From: Sphingobium sp. MI1205
Lineage (GTDB): Bacteria; Pseudomonadota; Alphaproteobacteria; Sphingomonadales; Sphingomonadaceae
NCBI RefSeq assembly: GCF_001563285.1
Contig: NZ_CP005188.1
Span: 1,369,501 to 1,433,500 of the forward strand
DNA: 64,000 bases
Direction: 5' to 3'
A model generated the notes under the pieces. That model saw only the letters and a program-made list of their open reading frames with translations, did no database searches and was not told the origin of the DNA. Both the position numbers and the translations under genes were made by a program. Positions 51,623 to 59,856 of the stretch are shown piece by piece (within the stretch, counting starts at the first letter, position 1; every line of letters begins with the position of its first letter).

Positions 51623-52798
51623 TCAGCGCTTGCGCGTCAGTTCGCGCATGGCGTCGTCAATGCCTTCGATCGTCAGAGGATACATGCGTTCGTTCATAAT
51701 CTCGCGGATCATCCGCGTCGATTGGCTATAGTCCCAATGTTGCCGGGGCGTCGGGTTCAGCCACACTGACGCGGGATAGGTGTGGAGCACCCGGCTCATC
51801 CAGACGGCGCCCGGTTCTTCGTTCATATGTTCGACCGATCCGCCCGGATAGCTGATCTCATACGGGCTCATCGCTGCATCGCCGACGAAGATCACCATAT
51901 AATCATGTCCATATTTGTGCAGGACATCCCATGTCGGAATCCGTTCCGAAAACCGGCGGCTATTGTCCTTCCACACGCCTTCGTACAGACAGTTATGGAA
52001 GTAGAAGAACTCCATATTCTTGAACTCGGCCGTTGCCGCTGAAAACAGCTCCTCGCACAGCCGAATGAAGGGGTCCATTGATCCGCCTACGTCGAGAAAG
52101 AGCAGTAGCTTGACCGCATTGTGCCGCTCGGGCCGCATGCGAATGTCCAGCCAGCCCTGCCGTGCCGTGCCCCGGATCGTGCCTTCCAGGTCCAGTTCGT
52201 CGGCGGCGCCCTCCCGCGCGAAGCGGCGCAGACGCCGCAGCGCGACCTTGATATTTCGGGTGCCCAGTTCCTTGTTGTTGTCCAGATTCTGAAACTCGCG
52301 CTTTTCCCATACCTTGATCGCGCGCTTGTGCCGGCTTTCGCCGCCGATCCGAACGCCTTCGGGATTATAGCCACCGTTGCCGAAAGGGGAGGTGCCACCC
52401 GTACCAATCCACTTGTTGCCGCCCTGATGGCGCCCTTTCTGCTCCTCGAGCCGCTTCTTCAGCGTCTCCATGATCTCGTCCCAGCTGCCGAGCGACTTGA
52501 TCTTCTCCATCTCTTGGGCGCTCAGATATTTCTCGGCGACCAGGCGCAGCCATTCCTCCGGAATTTCCGCGTCCAGGCCCTCTGTGCCCAATACGCCCTT
52601 GAAAATCTGGGCAAAGACCTGATCAAAGCGGTCGATCAGCCCTTCGTCCTTCACATAGGTTGCGCGCGCGAGATAATAGAAATCCTCCGGCCGCTGCCCG
52701 ATAACGTCGCGGTCCAGCGCCTCCAGCAGCAGCAGATGTTCCTTAATACCTACCGGGATTCCGGCGGCGCGGAGCGCATCGAGTAAGTTGAGCATCAT
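51623..52798 (-). CDS. VWA-domain protein (CoxE-like), partner of MoxR
   Basis: A 391-residue cytosolic protein with a C-terminal von Willebrand A domain of the CoxE/YehP-type. The metal-ion site is the modified LFLDVGGSMDPF. The N-terminal half, with alternating helices, includes GRHQGGNKWIGTGGTSPFGNGGYNPEGVRIGG. Such proteins act with MoxR-type AAA+ ATPases to insert or activate metal centres or complexes. The matching MoxR gene is 3.2 kb away rather than adjacent. ATG 52798 is used; the frame begins at 52852. Confidence 0.86.
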   Translation of the reverse strand: MMLNLLDALRAAGIPVGIKEHLLLLEALDRDVIGQRPEDFYYLARATYVKDEGLIDRFDQVFAQIFKGVLGTEGLDAEIPEEWLRLVAEKYLSAQEMEKIKSLGSWDEIMETLKKRLEEQKGRHQGGNKWIGTGGTSPFGNGGYNPEGVRIGGESRHKRAIKVWEKREFQNLDNNKELGTRNIKVALRRLRRFAREGAADELDLEGTIRGTARQGWLDIRMRPERHNAVKLLLFLDVGGSMDPFIRLCEELFSAATAEFKNMEFFYFHNCLYEGVWKDNSRRFSERIPTWDVLHKYGHDYMVIFVGDAAMSPYEISYPGGSVEHMNEEPGAVWMSRVLHTYPASVWLNPTPRQHWDYSQSTRMIREIMNERMYPLTIEGIDDAMRELTRKR

Positions 52799-52929
52799 GA
52801 CCCCGCCCTTGTCGGATACCCAGCCGATGGATGCAAGGTCCGCCGACATCATGGTTGACGGAATGTTAAGTGTTGCATTGCATCCTTAATAAGGCAGTAT
52901 CCATGACAGGTTGTGAGGGCGGGTAACCA

Positions 52930-54309
52930 TTGGAAAACGGGCAGTTGTTGACTGATCTGGGTGAGCGGTCCGGGGACATAGCGTTGCAGTGCAGCGAAAC
53001 TGCCGGCTTCCTTGCAGAACTTACGCGGCGCATCCAGGCCGACTCGGTGCGGCTCGGTCAGCTCCAGTCCAATATGGAGGCTTTGGCCAGTAGCCAGAAT
53101 GAAAGCGTCGTGGCTGCTCAGGAACTTAGCCTGACCTCTCGGCGCGCCGCTCGCATCATCGCCGAAGGGCATGAAGCGATCACCCAGTCGCTGGCGCAGG
53201 TTGCGGGGCTGGTTGAGCATGTGACGGGGCTGGAGGGACGGCTTCGTCAGTTTCTGGACGTGATCGAAGCGGTGGGCGGCATATCCGACCAACTGGGGGC
53301 CATTGCCCGCCAGACCCGGCTGCTTGGCGTCAATGCCGCGATCGAAGCGGCACGAGGGGGCGAAGCAACGCAGGGGTTTGCGGTGGTCGCGGATGAAATC
53401 CGCCGCCTTGCCGGGCAGGCGGGCGACTCCGCGGCTTCGGTCGGCGACAAGCTGGGCCAGTTGGACCGCGACGCGCGTCACCTTATCAGCGGGGTCGAGG
53501 CCAATATCGTACGCGGCCGCGATGTCAGTGCGCATATCGACACATTGAGCGTCACCATGGCGGAAATCGCGTCACTCGTGACCCAATTCGGCGATCGATC
53601 AAACGCCATCGTCACCTGCACTGACGAGGCCGACGCCGATGTGGGGGCGTTGCGTCTGGGGCTTACCAGCTTCAGCCAGTCAGCGGCCGAAAGTTCGGGC
53701 CGTGTCGAAGTGGCGAAGGCGCAGCTTGAGCAGCTTGAAGGGATGGCGAATGATATGCTCAACCGGGCGGCTCATGGTGGCTATGCTACCCGCAACAGCC
53801 GCTATATCGGTTATGCAGAGGATGGGGCGGAGGAGATTTCGCGCCTGATCCAAGCCGCGCTGGGTTCAGGAGAATTGGCTCCATCGGCCTTGTTCGACGC
53901 CCATTATCGCCCAATTGCAGGGTCCGACCCGACACAATATGAAAATGGGTTCACCGCCTTCGCCGACCGCGCCATCCAGCCGGTGCTGGACAGGCGGACG
54001 GCGCAGGATGAAGCGATCGTGGGCTGCTGCCTCATCGACATGAACGGATATTTGCCCACGCATATCACTGCGCGCAGCCATCCCCAGCGGCCCGGATCGT
54101 CCAGTTGGAACATGGAGCATGCCCGCAATCGGCAGATTTTCATGGATAACCAGACTCGCCGCGCGTTGGACGGGGATGGGGATTTCTTTCTCTTCACATA
54201 TCGGCAGGACTTGGGTGAGGGCCGTTATCGCGCGCTGCGGAGCGTGTTCGTGCCGCTGCGGTTCGATGGCCGCCGGTGGGGCCTGTACGAGGTTGGTTAT
54301 CTCATCTGA
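52930..54309 (+). CDS. Soluble methyl-accepting-type signalling protein with C-terminal sensor region
   Basis: A 459-residue cytosolic protein. A coiled-coil signalling domain lies at the N-terminus (about 1-290), with the chemoreceptor hairpin tip visible as IARQTRLLGVNAAIEAARGGE followed by GFAVVADEIRRLAGQAGDSA. It has no transmembrane segments. The C-terminal 150 residues (DAHYRPIAGSDPTQYENGFTAF, CCLIDMNGYLPTHI, and RYRALRSVFVPLRF) resemble a PAS or Cache-like sensory fold. Sensor after signalling domain is the reverse of most chemoreceptors. The start is TTG 52930. Divergent from the VWA gene. Confidence 0.8.
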   Translation: MENGQLLTDLGERSGDIALQCSETAGFLAELTRRIQADSVRLGQLQSNMEALASSQNESVVAAQELSLTSRRAARIIAEGHEAITQSLAQVAGLVEHVTGLEGRLRQFLDVIEAVGGISDQLGAIARQTRLLGVNAAIEAARGGEATQGFAVVADEIRRLAGQAGDSAASVGDKLGQLDRDARHLISGVEANIVRGRDVSAHIDTLSVTMAEIASLVTQFGDRSNAIVTCTDEADADVGALRLGLTSFSQSAAESSGRVEVAKAQLEQLEGMANDMLNRAAHGGYATRNSRYIGYAEDGAEEISRLIQAALGSGELAPSALFDAHYRPIAGSDPTQYENGFTAFADRAIQPVLDRRTAQDEAIVGCCLIDMNGYLPTHITARSHPQRPGSSSWNMEHARNRQIFMDNQTRRALDGDGDFFLFTYRQDLGEGRYRALRSVFVPLRFDGRRWGLYEVGYLI

Positions 54310-54342
54310 CCCTTGCCGTAGCGTGTCCGTCCCCGACCGATC

Positions 54343-55365
54343 TTACTGACCCGCATCCGTGCGGCGCATCGTTACCTCACCATTGGCAGCGTAATGTGCG
54401 GTCGTTCGCGCTTGCGCGGTTTGCGGGTCTTTTCCGTCGATGATTTCAGCGATCTGACGCGGGCTGGGAATCCGGTCATAAACGCCGAACAGCTCGGTCT
54501 GGCCGACAGAATGAATCGACAACTGATAGCCTGTGCCGGAAGTAGCCGGATCGAACGCCATTACGGTTCCGGCGTCATCGATCGGAATGATCACGGCGTT
54601 ATTCAGCGCATTTTGCTGTTGCAGCACATCGTAGCTGCCATCCGCGGTCTGAACCCGTCCGCGAATACAGAAGGAGGCTTTCTCGCCTGTGCCAGCGACA
54701 TTGGCGAGCGTTTCGGGTGCCTGCGTCGTAAGGGTGGCGTCCGCGGCATCCCGACTGGGGCAGGCGGTGAAATGCGCTGGCGCGATCGGCTGTACGCTTT
54801 GCGGATTATCGAAATGGAGCCCGTTCAGCATGCCATCCAGCCCGGCGAGAACTTCTTTCCGCCGCTCCGTCGGACCGGTCACTCGCAGTTTCGCCAGCCA
54901 GCGTCCGGCATGGACCAATCCTGCAGCGGTGGTCAGGGCGCCATCGGCAGCATCATCGTAAACCGCGCGGATTGCGCGGTTGGCGTTTCCGGCAACCGGC
55001 GCCGTTGCGTAAGCGGTGCGCCGCGTTTTCGTGCCGAAGCGCTCCATGATCGCGCGATCGGTCATATATGCGGCGAGTGAACCATCTGCATAGCTGGGCA
55101 GGTAGATATATAGCGTCGCCTGGATCGCGCCATCTTCCGACAGATATTGTGCGTAATTATCAATGCCCTTGCCCCCGTTGGACACCTCTCCGCTCTTGGT
55201 AAGGGAGAGCCCGGCAACCGTCTGCGGCAGGCTGATGCCAGCGGCGTCGGAACGCAGGCTGGAGCCGCTTAGCGACCAGGCTTCACGCTCTTCGGCGGCA
55301 TGAACCGGTGCAGGCGTTGATGCAAACAACAGGACCGGCAACAGGGACAAGACAGGCTTAAACAT
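54343..55365 (-). CDS. Exported protein of unknown function
   Basis: A 340-residue secreted protein. The signal peptide ends in PAPVHA-A (about residue 23). The mature protein has two cysteines (FTACPSRD and ASFCIRGR), a Tyr-rich middle section (YLPSYADGSLAAYMTD) and a C-terminal IPSPRQIAEIIDG. I recognise no family. ATG 55365 has GGAAGG six bases upstream; the frame begins at 55380. It converges with the signalling protein and shares no obvious operon. Confidence 0.7.
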   Translation of the reverse strand: MFKPVLSLLPVLLFASTPAPVHAAEEREAWSLSGSSLRSDAAGISLPQTVAGLSLTKSGEVSNGGKGIDNYAQYLSEDGAIQATLYIYLPSYADGSLAAYMTDRAIMERFGTKTRRTAYATAPVAGNANRAIRAVYDDAADGALTTAAGLVHAGRWLAKLRVTGPTERRKEVLAGLDGMLNGLHFDNPQSVQPIAPAHFTACPSRDAADATLTTQAPETLANVAGTGEKASFCIRGRVQTADGSYDVLQQQNALNNAVIIPIDDAGTVMAFDPATSGTGYQLSIHSVGQTELFGVYDRIPSPRQIAEIIDGKDPQTAQARTTAHYAANGEVTMRRTDAGQ

Positions 55366-55457
55366 CGACATCCTTCCCAATTCACGCCGTCTTGTCGCGG
55401 CTTTGAATATTTAGCGGGAAAGTTGAGCCGAATTGCAGCCTGGGCGCAAGTGGACTT

Positions 55458-55871
55458 TTACGCGACCGGAGGAATCTGGGCCGGATAATGAGGCAGGCTT
55501 GCGTCCAGATGCGCCCAATCGGGAGCGGCGCTGGTCCAGATCACTGCCTCAGGCCCGATCAACGACGGATCGTCGAGGGCGCCTGCCCGAATAAAAGTCA
55601 GGTGCGGCCGCGATTCGGCAAGGCTGAACAGCGGGGTCCCGCATTGTGGGCAAAAGCCGCGCCGCATGCTGTTGCCGCTGTCAGCGATGCTTTCATGCCA
55701 TTGCACTTCGCCATCGGCATGAACGCTGTCGGCAGGGAAGCAAACATTGACGGTGCCAGAGCCGCCACCCAGATATTGGCACAGCCGACACCAGCACATC
55801 CGCGCCGCCAAAGGCTCAGCATCAATAGTGATACGAACGGCGCCACAAAGGCATCCTGCATGGTGAGTCAC
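55458..55871 (-). CDS. GFA-family (CENP-V-like) zinc protein
   Basis: A 137-residue glutathione-dependent formaldehyde-activating enzyme-like protein. The zinc ligands are GCLCGAVRI, CWCRLCQ and FCPQCGTPLF. Most members do not metabolise formaldehyde and their substrates are unknown; some serve in aldehyde or thiol handling. ATG 55871. The following upstream spacer carries a RIME-like repeat. Confidence 0.9.
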   Translation of the reverse strand: MTHHAGCLCGAVRITIDAEPLAARMCWCRLCQYLGGGSGTVNVCFPADSVHADGEVQWHESIADSGNSMRRGFCPQCGTPLFSLAESRPHLTFIRAGALDDPSLIGPEAVIWTSAAPDWAHLDASLPHYPAQIPPVA

Positions 55872-55930
55872 AGTCCAACCTCCGTTCTTGTCAGGCGCAG
55901 CATCGCCCGGCCAACGTCGTGGCGATACTG

Positions 55931-56034
55931 GAGCATGATCCGATCATACTGAACCGGACCATGCTCTATATGTCTTTGGTTTTACGCCTTTTCCGAGCCA
56001 GCAGGTGATGCCACCTGCTTAAAAAATGCTCTAG
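55931..56034. repeat. RIME-like palindromic intergenic repeat
   Basis: Two linked hairpins: GAGCATGATCCG (55931-55942) against CGGACCATGCTC (55955-55966; 11 of 12 pair), then AGCAGGTG (56000-56007) against CACCTGCT (56012-56019), ending in AAATGCTCTAG. The layout, including the TTTGGTTTTACGCCTTTTC-like middle, recalls the intergenic mosaic elements of rhizobia and relatives. Its end overlaps the last codon of the MoxR gene. Confidence 0.6.
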
Positions 56035-56876
56035 CGCCCCTGCCGCCTGGCCATGAACGCCAGACGTTCAAACATCATGATATCCTGCTCATTCTTCAAA
56101 AGCGCGCCGTGGAGCGGAGGAATCGCCTTGGTCGGATCACGTTCTTGCAGGACCTCCAACGGCATGTCCTCATTGAGCAGCAGCTTCAGCCAATCAAGCA
56201 GCTCGCTGGTTGAGGGCTTCTTCTTGAGGCCGGGTACCTCGCGGATCTCGTAAAAGATCTCAAGTGCGCGGTTCACCAATATCTTCTGTATGCCGGGGAA
56301 GTGCACATCGATGATCGCTTGCATCGTCTCACGATCGGGAAACTTGATGTAGTGAAAGAAACAACGCCGGAGAAAGGCATCCGGCAATTCCTTCTCGTTG
56401 TTTGAGGTGATGACGACGACCGGCCTTTCCTGGGCGGCGACCGTTTCGCCGGTTTCATACACATGAAAGGCCATCCTATCGAGTTCCTGCAACAGATCGT
56501 TGGGAAATTCGATGTCAGCCTTGTCGATCTCATCGATCAGCAGGACGGGCAGGGTGGGGGAGGTAAAGGCCTCCCAAAGCTTCCCCTTGCGAATATAGTT
56601 GCTGATGTCATGAACGCGTGGGTCGCCGAGTTGCCCATCGCGCAGGCGTGCGACGGCGTCATATTCATACAGGCCCTGATGCGCCTTGGTCGTGGATTTC
56701 ACGTTCCATTCGATCAACGGGGCGTTCAGCGCCTTGGCGATCTCCTGCGCCAGCACTGTCTTGCCGGTGCCCGGTTCACCCTTGACCAGCAACGGGCGGC
56801 GCAGCAGCACCGCAGCGTTCACGGCGACCTTAAGGTCGTCGGTGGCGACATAATCTTCCGTGCCTTCAAATCGCAT
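56031..56876 (-). CDS. MoxR-family AAA+ ATPase
   Basis: A 281-residue MoxR ATPase. Walker A is VKGEPGTGKTVLAQEIAKAL, Walker B VLLIDEIDKADIEFPNDLLQELD, with sensor 1 VVITSNNEKELPDAFLRRC. It acts as a chaperone-like ATPase with a VWA-domain partner. The likely partner (51623-52798) is separated by four genes, and a 226-residue hypothetical protein lies directly upstream. ATG 56876. Confidence 0.93.
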   Translation of the reverse strand: MRFEGTEDYVATDDLKVAVNAAVLLRRPLLVKGEPGTGKTVLAQEIAKALNAPLIEWNVKSTTKAHQGLYEYDAVARLRDGQLGDPRVHDISNYIRKGKLWEAFTSPTLPVLLIDEIDKADIEFPNDLLQELDRMAFHVYETGETVAAQERPVVVITSNNEKELPDAFLRRCFFHYIKFPDRETMQAIIDVHFPGIQKILVNRALEIFYEIREVPGLKKKPSTSELLDWLKLLLNEDMPLEVLQERDPTKAIPPLHGALLKNEQDIMMFERLAFMARRQGR

Positions 56877-56946
56877 GAGCTTGCTTCGCTTTCCTGTCCT
56901 GCATTCCGACTAGGGAAAGCGGACCAGCGTCGCAATGCGTTTGTGC

Positions 56947-57627
56947 CTAGGATTTCTGCCGCCGTATTTCGGCGCGCGCCTGTAGCAGGTCCCAAAGGCC
57001 GCGCTGCTGACTGAGCAACTGGCGTACGCCGAACTGGATCGCCCGATCGGTCGCGTCGTCGCCACCAGTCGCCGCCGCGAGGCTGAAGGTCGTGTTGCGG
57101 TCTGGCAGATGGCAGATATCGGGCTCCAGGCCGAGTCGAATCGCCGCCATGTCGAGTATTTGGCGCACGGCCTGCCAATCCAGCAGGAGGGCGACCGCAG
57201 CGCCCATCGCGCACCCCCGTCTGTCGGATTGGGCCAACATGTCGAGTGCATGCCGTTGCTGGCTGACGATCGCCTCGCAATCACTCTGCCCAGTGGTGCT
57301 GGGGGCCGGCCCCGCAGCTACTGTCACCCGCGCCAGATAGGCCCTTTCACGGGCAAAGCCATCCGCCGCCTGAATCAGCCAGGCTCTGGCCGTGCTGTCG
57401 GTTGATCGTGTCGCGGCATGATCGATCACGCCAGGGTGACGGCCATGAAGCAGGCAAAGATAATGTGCGGCATCGGCAAGGTCCTGGGGGGTCAGCGCGG
57501 CATCGCGCCCCATCCCGGCCCGTGCGCTGCTGGCATGAGCATGAGCCGCCGTGCCATCCGCAGCGACGAGTGCCTCAATCACCTGAGATATGTCGCCTGG
57601 ATTCGGGCGTGCTGCTGCTTCGTTCAT
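56947..57627 (-). CDS. Hypothetical protein, helical
   Basis: A 226-residue protein without signal peptide, transmembrane segment or recognised domain. It is mostly alpha-helical and rich in Ala, Asp and Arg, with segments DLADAAHYLCLLHGRHPGVIDHAA and DDATDRAIQFGVRQLLSQQRGLWDLLQARAE. ATG 57627 is chosen as the first Met before the Ala-rich N-terminus; the longer frame (to 57750) has atypical residues. It lies between rpoD and moxR and is separated from rpoD by that gene's terminator. Confidence 0.6.
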   Translation of the reverse strand: MNEAAARPNPGDISQVIEALVAADGTAAHAHASSARAGMGRDAALTPQDLADAAHYLCLLHGRHPGVIDHAATRSTDSTARAWLIQAADGFARERAYLARVTVAAGPAPSTTGQSDCEAIVSQQRHALDMLAQSDRRGCAMGAAVALLLDWQAVRQILDMAAIRLGLEPDICHLPDRNTTFSLAAATGGDDATDRAIQFGVRQLLSQQRGLWDLLQARAEIRRQKS

Positions 57628-57713
57628 CGTCACCCCCTGCGCGGTCACCGAGCGCCATTGCGACCGTTTCCGGCACCATAGGGATGCGAGGTAAAAGAGG
57701 GGTTTATGCGGCG

Positions 57714-57742
57714 AAAAAAAAGGGCGACCCGCGAGCCGCCCT
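57714..57742 (-). terminator. Rho-independent terminator of rpoD
   Basis: Stem AGGGCG (57721-57726) with CGCCCT (57737-57742), loop of ten bases. On the minus strand eight U residues follow (57721-57714). It lies 27 bp past the rpoD stop codon. Confidence 0.85.
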
Positions 57743-57768
57743 TTGTTCAATTCTCCATGCGCGGAGCG

Positions 57769-59817
57769 TTATTGGTCGAGGAAGCTGCGCATCTTCCGGC
57801 TGCGGCTGGGGTGCTTCAGCTTCCGCAGCGCCTTTGCTTCGATCTGACGAATACGTTCGCGTGTCACGCTGAACTGCTGACCGACTTCCTCCAGGGTATG
57901 ATCGGTGTTCATGCCGATGCCGAAGCGCATGCGCAGGACGCGTTCCTCGCGCGGCGTCAACGACGCCAAGACGCGCGTCACGGTCTCCTTGAGGTTCGCC
58001 TGAATCGCGGCATCCACGGGGATGATCGCATTCTTGTCCTCGATGAAATCGCCCAGGTGCGAATCCTCCTCATCGCCGATCGGCGTTTCGAGGGAGATCG
58101 GCTCCTTGGCGATCTTCATCACCTTGCGCACCTTCTCCAGCGGCATGGAAAGGCGCTCCGCCATTTCCTCCGGCGTCGGTTCGCGGCCCTGTTCATGCAG
58201 GAACTGCCGGCTGGTGCGGACAAGCTTGTTGATCGTCTCGATCATGTGGACCGGAATACGGATCGTCCGTGCCTGGTCCGCGATCGAGCGGGTGATCGCC
58301 TGACGGATCCACCAGGTCGCATAGGTCGAGAATTTGTAGCCGCGCCGATATTCGAACTTATCGACAGCCTTCATGAGGCCGATATTCCCTTCTTGAATGA
58401 GATCAAGGAATTGCAGGCCGCGGTTGGTATATTTTTTAGCGATGGAGATGACGAGACGCAGGTTTGCCTCCACCATTTCCTTTTTCGCGATACGTGCTTC
58501 GCGCTCGCCCTTCTGCACCATGTTGACGATGCGGCGGAATTCGCCGAGCGACATACCCGTTGCTTGCGCGATTTCGCTCACTTCAGCGCGGATGCGATCG
58601 ACAGCGCGTCCTTCCGCCGCAGCGAAGGCCGCCCATTTCTTGTCGATCCCCGACACACGATCCATCCAGCCGTCATCCAGCTCGTGGTTCACATAGCGAT
58701 CGAGGAAGTCCTTGCGGCTCACCTTGTGCCGTTCGGCCAGGCGCAGCATCTGCCCGCCGAGCGCAGTCAGGCGCCGATTATAGGCATAAAGCTGATCAAC
58801 CAGATATTCGATCTTCTGCTGATGGAACTGGACGCTTTCCACCTCTGCCGTCAGCTGCTCGCGCAGTTCCTGATAGTCGTCCTCCGCCTTCTGGCTCAGG
58901 CTCTCGCCATTGGCCATGGCGGTCATCCGCGACTCCTGGGCACGGGAGAAGGTGCGGAAAATCTCAGTGATGGTCGCGAATTTCTCCAGCGCCATCGGCT
59001 TGAGAGTTTCTTCCATCTGGGCGAGCGAGAGGGTGTTGTCTTCCTCCTCTTCCTCTTCCACGCGACGGGCGCGACGCTCGGTCAGGCCGTCTTCCTCCTC
59101 GTCGGAGTCAGCCGACTCCTCCTCGGGCTCCTCCTCTTCCTTGAAGCTGGGGCCTGCGGTCTTCTCGCTGATCTCGCCGTCGTCGTCCTCGGCGCCTTCC
59201 TCCAGATTCTCGGGGGCAGGATCTTTGGACAGCATGGCGTCGAGATCCAGGATCTCGCGCAGCTGCATTTCGCCATTGTTGAGTGCGGTCGACCATTCGA
59301 TGATGGCGTTGAAGGTCGTCGGGCTTTCACAGAGGCCCAGGATCATCGTGTCGCGACCCGCTTCGATCCGCTTGGCGATTGCGATTTCGCCTTCGCGGCT
59401 GAGCAGTTCGACGGCGCCCATCTCGCGCAGATACATGCGCACCGGGTCGTCGGTGCGATCTACGGTTTCCTTCTTCTTTTCCGTGACAAGTTTAGGCGCG
59501 CCGTCATCGTCACCCGAATCGTCCTCGGCGTCTTCGGCATCCTCGCGCTCGCGCTGTTCGTCGCCGTCTTCGCTGGCTTCTTCATTCTCGACGATGTTCA
59601 CGCCCATTTCGTTGAGCGCGGCCATGATGTCCTCGATCTGCTCGGAGGACATCTGATCCTGCGGCAGGGCATCGTTCAGCTCGTCATAAGTGATGTACCC
59701 GCGCTTCTTGGCGCGCGCGATCAGTTTCTTGACTGACGCCTCGTTCAGATCAAGAAGCGGCGCATCGCCGGTATCCACATCCTCGCCCGCACCCTTGCCT
59801 GTCGCCTTGCTCGCCAT
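57769..59817 (-). CDS. rpoD: Primary sigma factor RpoD (sigma-70)
   Basis: A 682-residue housekeeping sigma factor. Region 1.1 (about 15-80) is followed by a very acidic insertion (residues about 80-105), region 1.2 ([22 protein letters not shown]), a second acidic stretch in the non-conserved region (about 190-240), and regions 2 ([50 protein letters not shown]), 3 and 4 ([28 protein letters not shown]). All recognition helices are intact. It follows dnaG by 39 bp, so dnaG and rpoD are one transcript. Confidence 0.97.
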   Translation of the reverse strand: MASKATGKGAGEDVDTGDAPLLDLNEASVKKLIARAKKRGYITYDELNDALPQDQMSSEQIEDIMAALNEMGVNIVENEEASEDGDEQREREDAEDAEDDSGDDDGAPKLVTEKKKETVDRTDDPVRMYLREMGAVELLSREGEIAIAKRIEAGRDTMILGLCESPTTFNAIIEWSTALNNGEMQLREILDLDAMLSKDPAPENLEEGAEDDDGEISEKTAGPSFKEEEEPEEESADSDEEEDGLTERRARRVEEEEEEDNTLSLAQMEETLKPMALEKFATITEIFRTFSRAQESRMTAMANGESLSQKAEDDYQELREQLTAEVESVQFHQQKIEYLVDQLYAYNRRLTALGGQMLRLAERHKVSRKDFLDRYVNHELDDGWMDRVSGIDKKWAAFAAAEGRAVDRIRAEVSEIAQATGMSLGEFRRIVNMVQKGEREARIAKKEMVEANLRLVISIAKKYTNRGLQFLDLIQEGNIGLMKAVDKFEYRRGYKFSTYATWWIRQAITRSIADQARTIRIPVHMIETINKLVRTSRQFLHEQGREPTPEEMAERLSMPLEKVRKVMKIAKEPISLETPIGDEEDSHLGDFIEDKNAIIPVDAAIQANLKETVTRVLASLTPREERVLRMRFGIGMNTDHTLEEVGQQFSVTRERIRQIEAKALRKLKHPSRSRKMRSFLDQ

Positions 59818-59856
59818 TTATTCGCCTTAATTCGATCATCCCGAACGGGACGATAA

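Noticed and set aside
57706..59736. 676-codon plus-strand open frame opposite rpoD
   Set aside because: Antisense shadow of an unmistakable RpoD; the translation has repetitive Leu/Phe/Ala content and no domain.
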